From Clostridia bacterium (GTDB lineage Bacteria; Bacillota; Clostridia; Oscillospirales; Acutalibacteraceae): a stretch of 51,196 nt of DNA. Below are positions 9,827 to 19,795 of this stretch, one piece after another (position 1 is the first letter of the stretch; each line of letters opens with the position of its first letter). The position numbers and the translations under genes were made by a program. Below the pieces are notes generated by a model. The model searched no databases and was not told the DNA's origin. It saw only the letters and a program-made list of their open reading frames with translations. The stretch spans positions 1 to 51,196 of the forward strand of contig JAFSBZ010000015.1 in the NCBI GenBank assembly GCA_017437005.1. Reading direction: 5' to 3'.

Positions 9827-12430
9827 TTATCTTTTTAAGTAATTTATGGTGTTAAACAACAGTTTATATCTATCCTCTTCTAAGCGGCTTGCAGGATGCA
9901 GTGTTGCAAGCGCGCCTTCTACTGCAGCGTCATAGCTATCATCAACACAAACAAGCTTATATGTAAGTCGTTCTTTGTTGTCGGTGTTATATGCCTTGTC
10001 AACATATTCACACTTATCGGTTTCGCATATAATTGTATAATCACTATCATTGCCCACCGCTCTGCAAACAGCATACTTCTTTGCGCTACCGTTCCAGCTT
10101 AGCTTTACACCGTCTTGCTGCCATGTTGCTGTAAAGTCGTTTGCAATTTCGCGTTTTTGTACAGGTTTAAATCCGTTGAACACATACGTTTTGCCAAGCA
10201 CTGTATCAAGTTGCACAAAAAATCCATCACGAATAATATCAACCTGTTCGCCGTCGCAGGTAACCTTTACGTTGTCAAATCCCTCATAACGCAGTTTTAA
10301 AACTCCGCCAACCTCGGATTTTATTTGTAGGCTATTGACGATACCGTTTGCATAAATACAATCAACCGTAAAGTTGCCTCGCGCTTTAAGTCCCTTAAAA
10401 GACACATTTTTCCAAGCATCAGGAAGCGCAGGCAAAAGCGTTACGTAGCCCTCGTGACTTTGAAGCACCATTTCGGTCATGCCCGACGTAGCACCAAAAT
10501 TGCCATCAATTTGGAACGGTGGATGAACATCCCAAAGATTTGGGTGGGTGCGTTCTTTAAGCAAATTTTGCAAAAGTATATACGCGTGATTACCGTCGCC
10601 CACGCGCGCCCATGCATTAAGTCGATGCGCCAATGCCCAACCGGTTGATTTATCGCCACGCATCTCAAGTGTCAATCGTGCCGCATCAAGCCATGCCGGT
10701 GTGCTGTGAGTTACCGTACTACCCGGAGTAAGTGCTACAAGCTGTGATATATGACGATGATTTGCTTCACCAATTTCACCGTAAAAATGCTCTTCATCAT
10801 ATTCTTTTATTTGACCGCTATAACCTATTTGTACAGGACCGTAAGCATCCAACTGTTGCTTTTCAAGCTCAGTAACATTATCGGTAACTTCTAATATTTC
10901 AGAACACTTAATATCATCTAATGCGTTTTCATAAATAAACTGCTGGTCAAATGCGCAACCAACCGTCTGATAATACTGCTGGTGCTTGTGTGCCATAACC
11001 CAATCGCCCGACAGTATTTGCTCGGGTGATGCCGAAAAACTGCAAAGATATCTACCATCATAGTTTTTTACGTTTTTAGTAAGGAACTTCGACATACCGT
11101 GAATTGCGGGGTACGAATATTTTTTAAGCACATCCTTGTCACGTGTAAAATCATAATAATCCCAAAACATTTTGCTTGTCATACCGCCTGTGCCCGGGCC
11201 TGAGTGAGTATATTTACCCATACCCTCAACCTGATACATCCAAGCGCCTGTACCGATAATCCAACCGCATTCGCCCTCACCCTCGACATAGCTTTCGGGG
11301 TTGATTTCCTTTATCCAGTTCGATGCGCTGATAGAAGCCGCGCGCTTATAGTTATTCCAATATTCAGCGTATGCCTTAAAGGTTTCGGCAAGGTTGGTGC
11401 TAAAGGCCGGCCAATAGTTCATTTGAACATTTATATTGTGCCAAAAGCCGCAAGTCCAAGGGGATTTATCGTGTACCGTCCACACGCCCTGAAGTGATGC
11501 AGGCGGAGTACCCTCTCTTGAAGAAGACACAAGCAAATGTCTACCGTAGGCATAATATATTTCTTCAAGATAAAACTCTTCGTTTCCGTTTTTATAAGAT
11601 CCAAGCAGTTCTTCGGTGCCTCTGCCGTCATCCTTGCCGCCTAAATTAAACTCTACCCTGCCAATAAGCTCGGCGTAGTCATTTATGTGGCGTTCATACA
11701 GCTTATCCCAACCAAGCTTTACCGCGTTTTCAAGAACGGCAACAACCTTTTCGTGCGGATCTTCGCCCAGTGCTTTAAAGCAACCATTCATAAATACCTC
11801 AGGACAAAGCTTATACGAAGTATCGAGTGTATAATAAATAGTCGCTGTGGTAGCGTTCTTTACACAAAGAATATTATCCTTTTGCGATAACTCACCATCG
11901 GTATCAACCGCTAAGCGAGCTTCGTAAATAAGCTCACGCGAGGGTAATGTGCCGCGCATAACAAGAACATTATTTTCAATTGTTATCTCACCTGTTCTGC
12001 CACCGTCATCAAGCGCGCGCTCACCAAGATATGGTATTACAAGCTCTATATCAAAATCTATCGCACCGTTTTGCGCATCAATTTTATAAGCAAAAACCTT
12101 ATCGGGATAGCTTGTAATAGCCTGACGATAAATTTTTACACCGTTTGCGGTATATTGGGAATAAGCTACACCACTATCCAGTAAAAGTCCGCGCTCATAA
12201 CTGCTTACATTTTGGCTGTTAAAATGAATTAAAAACTCTCCAAAATTTGAAACACCGCCTTTGCTATAGTCATTAGCAAAGGTGTTGGTTGTAAACTGTA
12301 TGCGCTCGGTGTCATAGCCACCGAATACACTTGCGCCAAAATATCCATTGCCTATCGGCATCGAATATTTTTCCCATCCTTCGTTTGTACTTTCCGCAGG
12401 AGAAAAATATCTCATAATAAGTTTTTTCAC
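9827..12430 (-). CDS. Glycoside hydrolase family 95 (alpha-L-fucosidase / alpha-L-galactosidase type)
   Basis: The 867-residue enzyme has family 95 hallmarks: the N-terminal MPIGNGYFGASVFGG strand, the catalytic-core segment HNINVQMNYWP (paired Asn residues used in the family mechanism) and HPPFQIDGNFG containing the conserved Asp. A late C-terminal domain is fibronectin-like. There is no signal peptide, so it should act in the cytoplasm on imported oligosaccharides. The GTG at 12430 is chosen because GAGG at 12439-12442 lies 8 nt upstream; the GTG at 12439 overlaps that site. It is the last gene of the glycan cluster. Whether fucose or galactose is released cannot be decided by eye. Confidence 0.88.
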   Translation of the reverse strand: MKKLIMRYFSPAESTNEGWEKYSMPIGNGYFGASVFGGYDTERIQFTTNTFANDYSKGGVSNFGEFLIHFNSQNVSSYERGLLLDSGVAYSQYTANGVKIYRQAITSYPDKVFAYKIDAQNGAIDFDIELVIPYLGERALDDGGRTGEITIENNVLVMRGTLPSRELIYEARLAVDTDGELSQKDNILCVKNATTATIYYTLDTSYKLCPEVFMNGCFKALGEDPHEKVVAVLENAVKLGWDKLYERHINDYAELIGRVEFNLGGKDDGRGTEELLGSYKNGNEEFYLEEIYYAYGRHLLVSSSREGTPPASLQGVWTVHDKSPWTCGFWHNINVQMNYWPAFSTNLAETFKAYAEYWNNYKRAASISASNWIKEINPESYVEGEGECGWIIGTGAWMYQVEGMGKYTHSGPGTGGMTSKMFWDYYDFTRDKDVLKKYSYPAIHGMSKFLTKNVKNYDGRYLCSFSASPEQILSGDWVMAHKHQQYYQTVGCAFDQQFIYENALDDIKCSEILEVTDNVTELEKQQLDAYGPVQIGYSGQIKEYDEEHFYGEIGEANHRHISQLVALTPGSTVTHSTPAWLDAARLTLEMRGDKSTGWALAHRLNAWARVGDGNHAYILLQNLLKERTHPNLWDVHPPFQIDGNFGATSGMTEMVLQSHEGYVTLLPALPDAWKNVSFKGLKARGNFTVDCIYANGIVNSLQIKSEVGGVLKLRYEGFDNVKVTCDGEQVDIIRDGFFVQLDTVLGKTYVFNGFKPVQKREIANDFTATWQQDGVKLSWNGSAKKYAVCRAVGNDSDYTIICETDKCEYVDKAYNTDNKERLTYKLVCVDDSYDAAVEGALATLHPASRLEEDRYKLLFNTINYLKR

Positions 12431-12445
12431 TATTTTCACCTCAAA

Positions 12446-13162
12446 TTAAATATAAAAAGCATTACTATATTTTGTAGGTAATCCCTCACGATAAATGTGA
12501 GAATCGTTTGAAAGTGTAAGAATTGTTGGTAATACGTAGCCATCTTTTTCGGGAAATTCAATAATCGTCACGCCCGTATGCGTCATATCAAAGCGTGTAC
12601 TAAAGGTGGGATATGGGATTAGTGAAATTATGCTAAGCAGTAATAGTCCCATTCCTTGATGCGCAAAAAGGGCCACTCGTTTGTTACCCTTGGCGGTGCA
12701 TTTATACATTCCCTTTTGCTCATCGTATGTAAAACCAAACCCTGCCAAAAACTCAAAGGCTTTTTTGCGTGTAACCTCTATTCCCTCTTTAAAGTTTTTG
12801 TCGGCAAAATCAGTGTGCTCGTACCACTTGTCACCTAAATCGACAACCTCTTTTGATGCAAATTTCTCAATATAGCTCGGCTGTGCAAAAACCCAGCCAC
12901 GTTCACCGTTTTTACTGTCAAAGAAAAAATATTTTGCCGCCACAGCCTCGTGACACCATTCGAGTATGGTAGCCTCTTTATTTAGTATCTCACAGGTGGG
13001 CTGTGATGTAAGTATTGCACGATTAGAGCTTGAAGAATATATTTCATCAATGCCGTGAAGCGCAAGTCTTTTGGCTACCGCCTCCGCCTGTCTGTGACCG
13101 AGTGGTGTAAGGCTGTCGGGATTGTAGATAGGGTCACCGTGTCTAACGTAATATAAAAGCAT
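12446..13162 (-). CDS. Histidine phosphatase family protein
   Basis: The 238-residue protein starts YYVRHGDP, the RHG catalytic signature of the phosphoglycerate mutase-like (histidine phosphatase) superfamily. It continues with TPLGHRQAEAVAKRL, the usual second block, and VALFAHQGMG with the second catalytic histidine. A ribosome site AAAGGAGAG precedes the ATG. It lies between malic enzyme and GH95 with short gaps and is probably in the same transcript. It may dephosphorylate a sugar phosphate or another small metabolite; the substrate is not visible. Confidence 0.85.
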   Translation of the reverse strand: MLLYYVRHGDPIYNPDSLTPLGHRQAEAVAKRLALHGIDEIYSSSSNRAILTSQPTCEILNKEATILEWCHEAVAAKYFFFDSKNGERGWVFAQPSYIEKFASKEVVDLGDKWYEHTDFADKNFKEGIEVTRKKAFEFLAGFGFTYDEQKGMYKCTAKGNKRVALFAHQGMGLLLLSIISLIPYPTFSTRFDMTHTGVTIIEFPEKDGYVLPTILTLSNDSHIYREGLPTKYSNAFYI

Positions 13163-13175
13163 AAGTTTCTCTCCT

Positions 13176-14348
13176 TTAAATTTGTGCTACGCCACTTTTA
13201 CGCGCTGCCTCGGCTACCGCCAATGCTACAGCAGGCGCGATACGCTTATCAAAAGCTTTTGGCAATATATAATCGGCAGTAAGCTCTTCTTCACTTACTA
13301 AGGAAGCTATAGCGCACGAAGCGGCTGTAAGCATTTGCTTGTTTATATCGCGAGCTCGCACATCAAGTGCGCCTCGAAAAATACCGGGGAATGCCAACAC
13401 ATTATTTATTTGGTTCGCAAAATCTGACCTGCCGGTTCCCACAACTTCGGCTCCACCTGCCAAGGCCTCGTTAGGCATAATTTCGGGGATGGGATTTGCC
13501 ATTGGGAATACTATCGCTCCCTTGTTCATAGAAGCAATCATTTCACGTGTTACAATATTAGGCGCCGAAACACCAATAAACACATCGGCACTGCGCATAA
13601 CATCGGCAAGACTACCCTTTTGACAATTTGGATTGGTTTTTTTAGAAAGCTCGGTATGCGCATCGCTTAAATCGGGCATACCGCGGTATATAGCACCCGC
13701 TTTATCGCACATAATAAGATTTTTAACACCCATATCAAGCAAATGCTCGCCAATAGCAGTGCCCGCGGCACCTGCGCCGTTTATAACGCATTTTATATCT
13801 GATATATCCTTTTTTACAACCTTTAACGCATTTATTAGCGCCGCGGCAACCACCACAGCAGTACCGTGTTGGTCATCGTGAAAAACGGGTATATCACAAA
13901 TTTGTTTTAATCTGCGCTCTATTTCAAAACAACGGGGAGCCGCAATATCCTCAAGATTTATGCCACCAAACGAACCCGATAAAAGATATACTGTGCGTAC
14001 TATTTCATCTATGTCCTGCGACTTTATACAAAGAGGGAATGCATCAACATCGGCAAACTCTTTGAAAAGCACACACTTGCCTTCCATAACAGGCATACCG
14101 GCTTCGGGACCTATATCTCCAAGACCTAATACAGCCGAACCGTCGGTTACAACCGCCACCATATTGCTGCGGCGAGTTAATTCATAAGATTTATCTATAT
14201 TTTTTTGTATTTCAATGCAAGGCTCGGCAACGCCTGGGGTATACGCAAGAGACAGTGCCTTGCTGTCAGTTACGGGCGTGCGTGATACAACCTCGATTTT
14301 ACCTTGCCACTCGTAGTGCTTTTTAAGTGATTCTTGTTTTATGTCCAT
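13176..14348 (-). CDS. NAD(P)-dependent malic enzyme
   Basis: The 390-residue enzyme oxidatively decarboxylates malate to pyruvate. The N-terminal malic domain shows SLAYTPGVAEPC and GSAVLGLGDIGPEAGMPVMEGK. The C-terminal Rossmann domain has INGAGAAGTAIGEHL as nucleotide-binding loop and ANPIPEI near the end. The length matches the short bacterial malic enzymes, not the long fused MaeB type. The gene starts 7 nt after the MFS transporter gene with a weak ribosome site. Its place in a glycan cluster suggests it feeds pyruvate or reducing power from sugar or organic-acid use, but that link is inference. Confidence 0.92.
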   Translation of the reverse strand: MDIKQESLKKHYEWQGKIEVVSRTPVTDSKALSLAYTPGVAEPCIEIQKNIDKSYELTRRSNMVAVVTDGSAVLGLGDIGPEAGMPVMEGKCVLFKEFADVDAFPLCIKSQDIDEIVRTVYLLSGSFGGINLEDIAAPRCFEIERRLKQICDIPVFHDDQHGTAVVVAAALINALKVVKKDISDIKCVINGAGAAGTAIGEHLLDMGVKNLIMCDKAGAIYRGMPDLSDAHTELSKKTNPNCQKGSLADVMRSADVFIGVSAPNIVTREMIASMNKGAIVFPMANPIPEIMPNEALAGGAEVVGTGRSDFANQINNVLAFPGIFRGALDVRARDINKQMLTAASCAIASLVSEEELTADYILPKAFDKRIAPAVALAVAEAARKSGVAQI

Positions 14349-14355
14349 AATAAAC

Positions 14356-15576
14356 TCATTTCTTTTTAGTAATTGCTATCATAAAGGGTATAGCAAGTAA
14401 TGGGAAGATAGCTCCCGAAAGTATACCGATTTTCATACTTAACTGCTCGACAGTCATAGATAATTGCTCGGCATATTGTGCAACGACAGGCAGTGTCATC
14501 GCTTTATCGGTAATAGATCCTAAAAGCTGTGGACCAAGCGCTGCGCCCAAATCACCGCCCGATGCCATCATAGCAAAAATGAACACACCGCCGTTTTTGA
14601 AATGCTCAGATGATGCGAGTATACTGCCCGGCCAAAGCATAGATACACAAAATCCCGTAAAAGCGCAGGCCAAAAGCCCTATTATTGCTATATTGGTAAG
14701 CGCCGCTGTTATGTAACACAAAAATGCTCCTACTGAGCCTAAAATTAAAACCCTGCCAATATTTTTACCTCTTGCTGTATAAAGAGTACGGCCAAGTCCC
14801 AAAAACAGTGCAAAAAGTGCCATGCCCAAAAGGTCACCCAAAATTTTTGGAAGCCCCATCGATTTTTCAAGATAAGCCGAACACCACTGTGTCATTACCA
14901 TCTCGGCGGCACCGCCAAAGAATATTGCAATAACACACAGCCAAAGCATTTTGTTTTTGAGCAAATCGGCAATGCCCGATGCTCTTTCAGGCGTTTCAAT
15001 TTCGGGCATATCAGTCGAGAAAAACAAAGCAGTTGAGGTTATGGGTATTAACAAAAACATTATTGCCAGCCATTGCCAATTTTCACTACCTATGCCGAAC
15101 AAAAACGCAGTGCCCAAAATTATAACGCCCACTATTCCCCATGGGTATACAGAGTGTAATTTGCTAATCTCTTTATCGGGATTATCCGACGGAATGGACA
15201 GTATTAGCGGATTTGCCAAAACCTCGTTAAAGCCGCTTGAAGCCGAAAAAATTATAGTGCCTATCAAAAGCCCCGTATATACGTGGTTTGGAAAAACAAA
15301 CGGAAATACCGCATAGATTAAAAGTCCTATTGTCACAAGCACGGGAATAAACCGCACTGTTTTTTTAATATTAAATTTATGCGGAATAAACGACAGCATC
15401 AAATCAATGCCAAGCTGAGTTAAAAAGTTTATTAAAACAAGAAGTCCAAGCTTGGTAAAAGAAATGCCGTAAAGTGTGCGAAAAGTTACAAACAGCAGCG
15501 GTGATAGACAGGCCACCACCGACATTGAAAGATTTGCAGTATATGATGCCCATTTAAGACGATTATAATTTATCAT
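14356..15576 (-). CDS. MFS transporter
   Basis: The 406-residue protein is hydrophobic throughout, with about twelve predicted membrane helices and a central cytoplasmic loop after TDMPEIETPERASG. The pattern of NANPLILSIP and HSVYPWGIVG-type segments recalls FucP-like sugar MFS carriers. It overlaps the upstream amidohydrolase by four bases (ATGA) and precedes malic enzyme, so it is part of the same transcript. It could import a sugar or an organic acid for the cluster. The substrate is unknown. Confidence 0.82.
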   Translation of the reverse strand: MINYNRLKWASYTANLSMSVVACLSPLLFVTFRTLYGISFTKLGLLVLINFLTQLGIDLMLSFIPHKFNIKKTVRFIPVLVTIGLLIYAVFPFVFPNHVYTGLLIGTIIFSASSGFNEVLANPLILSIPSDNPDKEISKLHSVYPWGIVGVIILGTAFLFGIGSENWQWLAIMFLLIPITSTALFFSTDMPEIETPERASGIADLLKNKMLWLCVIAIFFGGAAEMVMTQWCSAYLEKSMGLPKILGDLLGMALFALFLGLGRTLYTARGKNIGRVLILGSVGAFLCYITAALTNIAIIGLLACAFTGFCVSMLWPGSILASSEHFKNGGVFIFAMMASGGDLGAALGPQLLGSITDKAMTLPVVAQYAEQLSMTVEQLSMKIGILSGAIFPLLAIPFMIAITKKK

Positions 15577-16370
15577 TTTTCTATCCCCAAAAGCTTCTCT
15601 GCATTTTTGTGCGTAATTTTATCCATATCATCGCTTGTAAGCCCAAGTGTACCAAGCAGTCTTTTTTCCATATCGGGTGTATGCCACGGAGTATCGGTGC
15701 CAAAAAGCATACGGTCGGGTGTGTGAAGCGACATAATCTTTTCGGCGTAATATTTTGGCATCATTGCATAGCCAAACGAAATATCAAAATAAATATCTTT
15801 TCCGCAAAGATATTTAATTACATCCTCGTTACAGTTAATGCCACCCCAATGAGCCGCCACAACAGGCGTGCTAAACCACTCGAGCGCACGCGCCATTTTG
15901 TCGGGTGTTGCGCCATAAGGCGGGGCAAAACCGTAGTCAAACCCTGCGTGAAAAACGGTGACAAGACCAAGCTCCGAAATTTTACGATAAAGCGGTTTTA
16001 ATCGTATATCATCTACATTAAAGCCCTGATAATCGGGATGAAGTTTCACACCCTTAAGCCCCAACTCTTTTATACGTTCAAGCTCTGAAAACGCATCCTC
16101 GCTGAACGGAAAAACCGAACCGAACGAAAAAATAGTTTTATTATCATTTATCGACGCGGCAAAGTCGTTTACACTGTGCTGCTGATGTGCATTAGTGGCA
16201 ATATTTAACACTACCGATGCATCCACCCCACCCTTTTTCATAGAATCTTTTAGTCCTGATACCGTGCCATCGGTATAAGGTGTTAAACCGCCTGAGGTAA
16301 AGCTTAGTTTTTCGATAGCTTTAGGCGCTATTTTATCGGGAAAACAGTGGGTGTGAAAATCTATAAGCAT
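15573..16370 (-). CDS. Amidohydrolase family protein (amidohydrolase 2 / TatD-like TIM barrel)
   Basis: The start at 16370 (MLIDFHTHCFPDK) is preferred over the longer frame because GAAGG lies about 9 nt upstream and the longer N-terminus is not protein-like. The 265-residue protein has the metal-binding HTH motif at residues 6-8, HPDYQGF, VFHAGFD, VAAHWGG and a final FGTDTPWH with the catalytic Asp, the pattern of PF04909. It is probably a metal-dependent hydrolase or decarboxylase. It is coupled to the MFS gene through an ATGA overlap. A small hairpin (16390-16408) lies in its leader. Confidence 0.85.
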   Translation of the reverse strand: MLIDFHTHCFPDKIAPKAIEKLSFTSGGLTPYTDGTVSGLKDSMKKGGVDASVVLNIATNAHQQHSVNDFAASINDNKTIFSFGSVFPFSEDAFSELERIKELGLKGVKLHPDYQGFNVDDIRLKPLYRKISELGLVTVFHAGFDYGFAPPYGATPDKMARALEWFSTPVVAAHWGGINCNEDVIKYLCGKDIYFDISFGYAMMPKYYAEKIMSLHTPDRMLFGTDTPWHTPDMEKRLLGTLGLTSDDMDKITHKNAEKLLGIEK

Positions 16371-16425
16371 TTTAAAAACCTTCTTTTTTGAGATAAACTT
16401 ATTATCTCCCGTTGCAAATACAAAA

Positions 16426-16454
16426 TTCGGCGCGGCGCAAAACGCCACGCCGAA
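16426..16454 (-). terminator. Intrinsic terminator after the small protein gene
   Basis: A GC-rich stem TTCGGCGxGGCG with an ACAAAA-type loop and one mismatch is followed on the minus strand by TTTTGTATTTG. It lies only 10 nt after the stop at 16464 and may attenuate transcription into the amidohydrolase operon. Confidence 0.7.
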
Positions 16455-16463
16455 AATCTTTAA

Positions 16464-16694
16464 TTAGTGAGCCTTGCGCCACTCGTCAGCCTTTTCGGCA
16501 GACATTCTTTTAATATTTTCTTCGGGATAAATTGAATCGGCGCCACCGTTCACATAAAGAAAATATTTACCGCTTTCGGTTACGTAAAGGCTTTCTTCAT
16601 AACCATCGGTATCACCAAACGCGCCATATGTATGCTTTTTAATAAGCGCTGCGGTTTCGGTATCGTATTCTACCTTGCAAATAATCTTTTTCAT
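16464..16694 (-). CDS. Small conserved-type protein of unknown function (76 aa)
   Basis: The 76-residue, charged protein begins MKKIICKVEYDTETAALIKK, contains FGDTDGYEESLYVTESGKYF and YVNGGADSIYP, and ends in a Lys/Glu-rich helix. It has no signal peptide or membrane segment. A clear AAGGAG precedes the ATG, and the gene has its own terminator (16426-16454), so it looks real. I do not recognise a function; the beta-hairpin-rich composition resembles small cytoplasmic proteins common in Clostridia. Confidence 0.7.
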   Translation of the reverse strand: MKKIICKVEYDTETAALIKKHTYGAFGDTDGYEESLYVTESGKYFLYVNGGADSIYPEENIKRMSAEKADEWRKAH

Positions 16695-16753
16695 TTCTTT
16701 TCTCCTTTAAATTTTGTAGTGTATATTATATAGTATTAATTTTAAAATTTCAA

Positions 16754-19700
16754 CTACTTAACAAATTTTATTGTAACTATCTCAAAATTCGACACAGGTA
16801 CGGTGACCTTATTGCCATCAAATTTGAGCTCTTCAATTTCATTTTCCATAAGGTCGCAAAGATATGCCGCCTTAAAGCCATCTGCCACGGTAATGGTAGC
16901 GTTTGCGCGGCGGTTAAACGCGTCATACATACGAACTATCATGCCGTCGTCTGCCTCTGCCTTTTTAACCGTTTCAATGATAACGTTTTGTTTATCACAA
17001 GATACAAGTGAGAAGTTATCGGCAAAAGCACCATTGTTTGTCACTACTGTTCGGGTCACGAGTGGCTGGTTAAGCGCATAAGCCTCATTTATAAGACCTG
17101 CTTCGCGGAAATCACCCTCGTAAGCCATAATAGAATATACAAGCTTGTGCTCACCCTGATCAGCCTCGGCATTAGGGTACTGACTGCACTTAAGCACGGT
17201 AAGCTTCATTGTGCTACCCTCGGTATTAAAACCGTACTTACAATCGTTGAGCAGTCCCACACCGTATCCGTTTTCGGCTACGGTCATCCACTTGTGAGCG
17301 CAAACCTCAAACTTGGCGGCATCCCAGCTTGTATTGGTGTGTGTTGGACGCTCAATATGACCAAACTGTGTTTCATAAGTTGCAGTATTGGTATGCACGT
17401 CTACGGGAAATGCAACCTTTAATACCTGATGATGCTCGTGCCAGTCGAGTGTGGTATCAAAATCAATACGGTTTGTGTCAGAATACAACCATATATTCTG
17501 ACAAATTGTAGAGTCAAGATAACGTTTTTCAACCTTAAAGCCTGCACGTGAGCCATCGGTAACAGGTGTAATGGTAGCCGTATCATCGAGCACCCATTTC
17601 TTTTGCTTGTAGTAATCGGTAAGCTCCCAGTTTTCATATACGCGTGGTATATCCTCAAAGGCTTGAAACTCGTTACCGTATTCGCCACTCTTTAACACCT
17701 GACGGCCTGCCTTTTTGTCATAAAGTTCTACTATTCTGCCCGCGTTATCGAGCGTCATCTTATAGAACTTGTTTTCGGCGGTAAGTCCGTTTAATTTAAC
17801 GTCGGTTGTATCCTTAAACTCTTTTACTACCTTATAACCAAATGGTGCTACTGTGTCGCAAAGCTCAACGGTTTTACCGTCAACTTGGGCCACACCCATA
17901 CGGCTAAAGCCAGACGGGTTATACACAAGCACACCGCCATCGGTAGTGATACTTTTAGCGATAGTATCCATTTTTTCCTGTGTTACACAGTCGGTATATT
18001 CAAGTATTTCCTTATAATCAATATCGGTGCCGTCATAAACCTCTTTGATAGATGAACCGGGTATAATATCGTGGAACTGGTTGTGCAAAACACGGTTCCA
18101 ATTGTAATATAGCCCGTCGGCATCATAATTGCCGCCAAGCATTAAGCCAAGATATGAAAGTCCCTCGGCACGCGAAAGCGCAAACTCGCTTATACGGTTA
18201 GCGCGCTTATTTTTTGCAATTGAAGTGTACGTGCCTCGATGAAATTCGAGATACAATTCACCCACCCAACGCGGTGTGCGACGAAGTCGCGCACACGAAG
18301 CGTCAAACTGTTCCCTTTTTGTATCAAGGTGTTCAAGTAGTGTTGGCAATTTTGTGACAGGCATACCGGGAATTCCCAGTGATAAACGGCGCTGGGTTTC
18401 GAGCATTTCTTTGGTAGGGCCGCCACCACCATCACCATATCCATAGGTAGTGAGCGCGTGATTAGAATACTGCTTTTCAATAAATTTATTCCACGTACCT
18501 TTTACGTGAGATGGTGTTAAAAATCCAACGTAGGTGGTATATCTATCGGGGTTAATTCCTTTATAATCCTGCGCGGTAATAAAATTGGTGAAAATTTCAC
18601 TGCCGTCAAGACCTTCCCACATAAATGTGTCAACAGGCATTGTGTTGGTTTCGTTCCAAGCGATTTTTGACGTTACAAAGTGACGTATGCCCGACTTGTT
18701 AAGTATTTGCGGTAATGCCGCAGAATAACCAAAAACATCAGGTAAAAACAGTACTTTACAATCAACACCAAACTCGTCTTTAAAGAATTTTTTACCCTGA
18801 TAGATTTGACGAATAAGACTCTCTCCGCTCGCAAGATTACAGTCAGCCTCAACATACATGGCGCCCTCGGGTTCCCATCGACCTTCGGCAACAAGCCGCT
18901 TTAATTCCTCATATTTTTCGGGAGCTTCTTCTTTTAAATAGCGGTAAAGCTCGGGCTGAGAAAGCATAAACTTAAACTCAGGATATTTTTTCATAAGTGC
19001 TAACGCATTTGTAAAACTACGCTGAATTTTTTCACGTGTTTGAGCACGTGTCCAAAGCCATTCAATATCGATATGCGTGTGAGCTATACAGTCTACAATC
19101 GGCTTGCCTTCGGGCGTACAAGCTTTTTCATAAAATTCCCGTTTTATAAAATCTATTGCTTCATTAACACTATTTTTATACTCGTCACTGCGAGGCTTTC
19201 TAAAATCGATAATATTACAGGTCTGCTCGAGTATTGGCACAATAATCTCGTGTGCATCTTCGTTGCTGTGGTGCATCATAGCAACCTCGTAAGGTATACG
19301 AATATCGTAATAAAGCTGTTCGCTTTTTTCGTCAAGCTCGTAAAGCGCCATATTAAGAGGCACACTACTTTGATTAAGACCTACGTAAAAATAGTTGTGC
19401 ATTACGTATTCAGTATCGGGCTCAAGATATATTTCGGTATGATTGGTATCAACACCCTGCACCATTTCACCGTTTAAGTATATTAATCCCTGCGGATTCG
19501 TGGCATCCCACTGCCCCTCAAAGCCAGTTGTACACTTAATGTAATAAGATGTATTTTCCTTTGCGGGCGGTGTTTTAAAGCTTGCTCGCAACCAATAGTG
19601 TGCATCGCGACCGGTCATTCGGCTATCTGCAGTAAACGGCTGCCAATCACCCTCGGGCATAACGTTATCGGTTTTATAATCAGACTTTAAGTACTCGACA

Positions 19701-19783
19701 TTTTCAAGATTGTAAAGTTTTGTGTTAGCAATACCATTTACTTTTTGAAAAGTGAGTCTGATTTTTTCAGCAATAAAAGCCAT
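16754..19783 (-). CDS. Glycoside hydrolase family 38 alpha-mannosidase
   Basis: The 1009-residue enzyme has the GH38 signature HTHIDIEWLW (zinc ligands His and Asp), LPDVFGYSAALPQIL holding the nucleophile Asp, and HNQFHDIIPGSS with a further zinc ligand. The long C-terminal beta-domains are of normal size for the family. No signal peptide is present, so it acts inside the cell on mannose-containing oligosaccharides. AAGGAG precedes the ATG, and it starts 12 nt after the DUF6259 gene. Together with two GH130 enzymes and GH95 it points to processing of mannose- and fucose-rich glycans. Confidence 0.95.
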   Translation of the reverse strand: MAFIAEKIRLTFQKVNGIANTKLYNLENVEYLKSDYKTDNVMPEGDWQPFTADSRMTGRDAHYWLRASFKTPPAKENTSYYIKCTTGFEGQWDATNPQGLIYLNGEMVQGVDTNHTEIYLEPDTEYVMHNYFYVGLNQSSVPLNMALYELDEKSEQLYYDIRIPYEVAMMHHSNEDAHEIIVPILEQTCNIIDFRKPRSDEYKNSVNEAIDFIKREFYEKACTPEGKPIVDCIAHTHIDIEWLWTRAQTREKIQRSFTNALALMKKYPEFKFMLSQPELYRYLKEEAPEKYEELKRLVAEGRWEPEGAMYVEADCNLASGESLIRQIYQGKKFFKDEFGVDCKVLFLPDVFGYSAALPQILNKSGIRHFVTSKIAWNETNTMPVDTFMWEGLDGSEIFTNFITAQDYKGINPDRYTTYVGFLTPSHVKGTWNKFIEKQYSNHALTTYGYGDGGGGPTKEMLETQRRLSLGIPGMPVTKLPTLLEHLDTKREQFDASCARLRRTPRWVGELYLEFHRGTYTSIAKNKRANRISEFALSRAEGLSYLGLMLGGNYDADGLYYNWNRVLHNQFHDIIPGSSIKEVYDGTDIDYKEILEYTDCVTQEKMDTIAKSITTDGGVLVYNPSGFSRMGVAQVDGKTVELCDTVAPFGYKVVKEFKDTTDVKLNGLTAENKFYKMTLDNAGRIVELYDKKAGRQVLKSGEYGNEFQAFEDIPRVYENWELTDYYKQKKWVLDDTATITPVTDGSRAGFKVEKRYLDSTICQNIWLYSDTNRIDFDTTLDWHEHHQVLKVAFPVDVHTNTATYETQFGHIERPTHTNTSWDAAKFEVCAHKWMTVAENGYGVGLLNDCKYGFNTEGSTMKLTVLKCSQYPNAEADQGEHKLVYSIMAYEGDFREAGLINEAYALNQPLVTRTVVTNNGAFADNFSLVSCDKQNVIIETVKKAEADDGMIVRMYDAFNRRANATITVADGFKAAYLCDLMENEIEELKFDGNKVTVPVSNFEIVTIKFVK

Positions 19784-19795
19784 TTCTTTTCTCCT

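Noticed and set aside
10454-10668. Open frames on both strands opposite the GH95 gene
   Set aside because: They lack ribosome sites and family features and lie fully within the GH95 reading frame.
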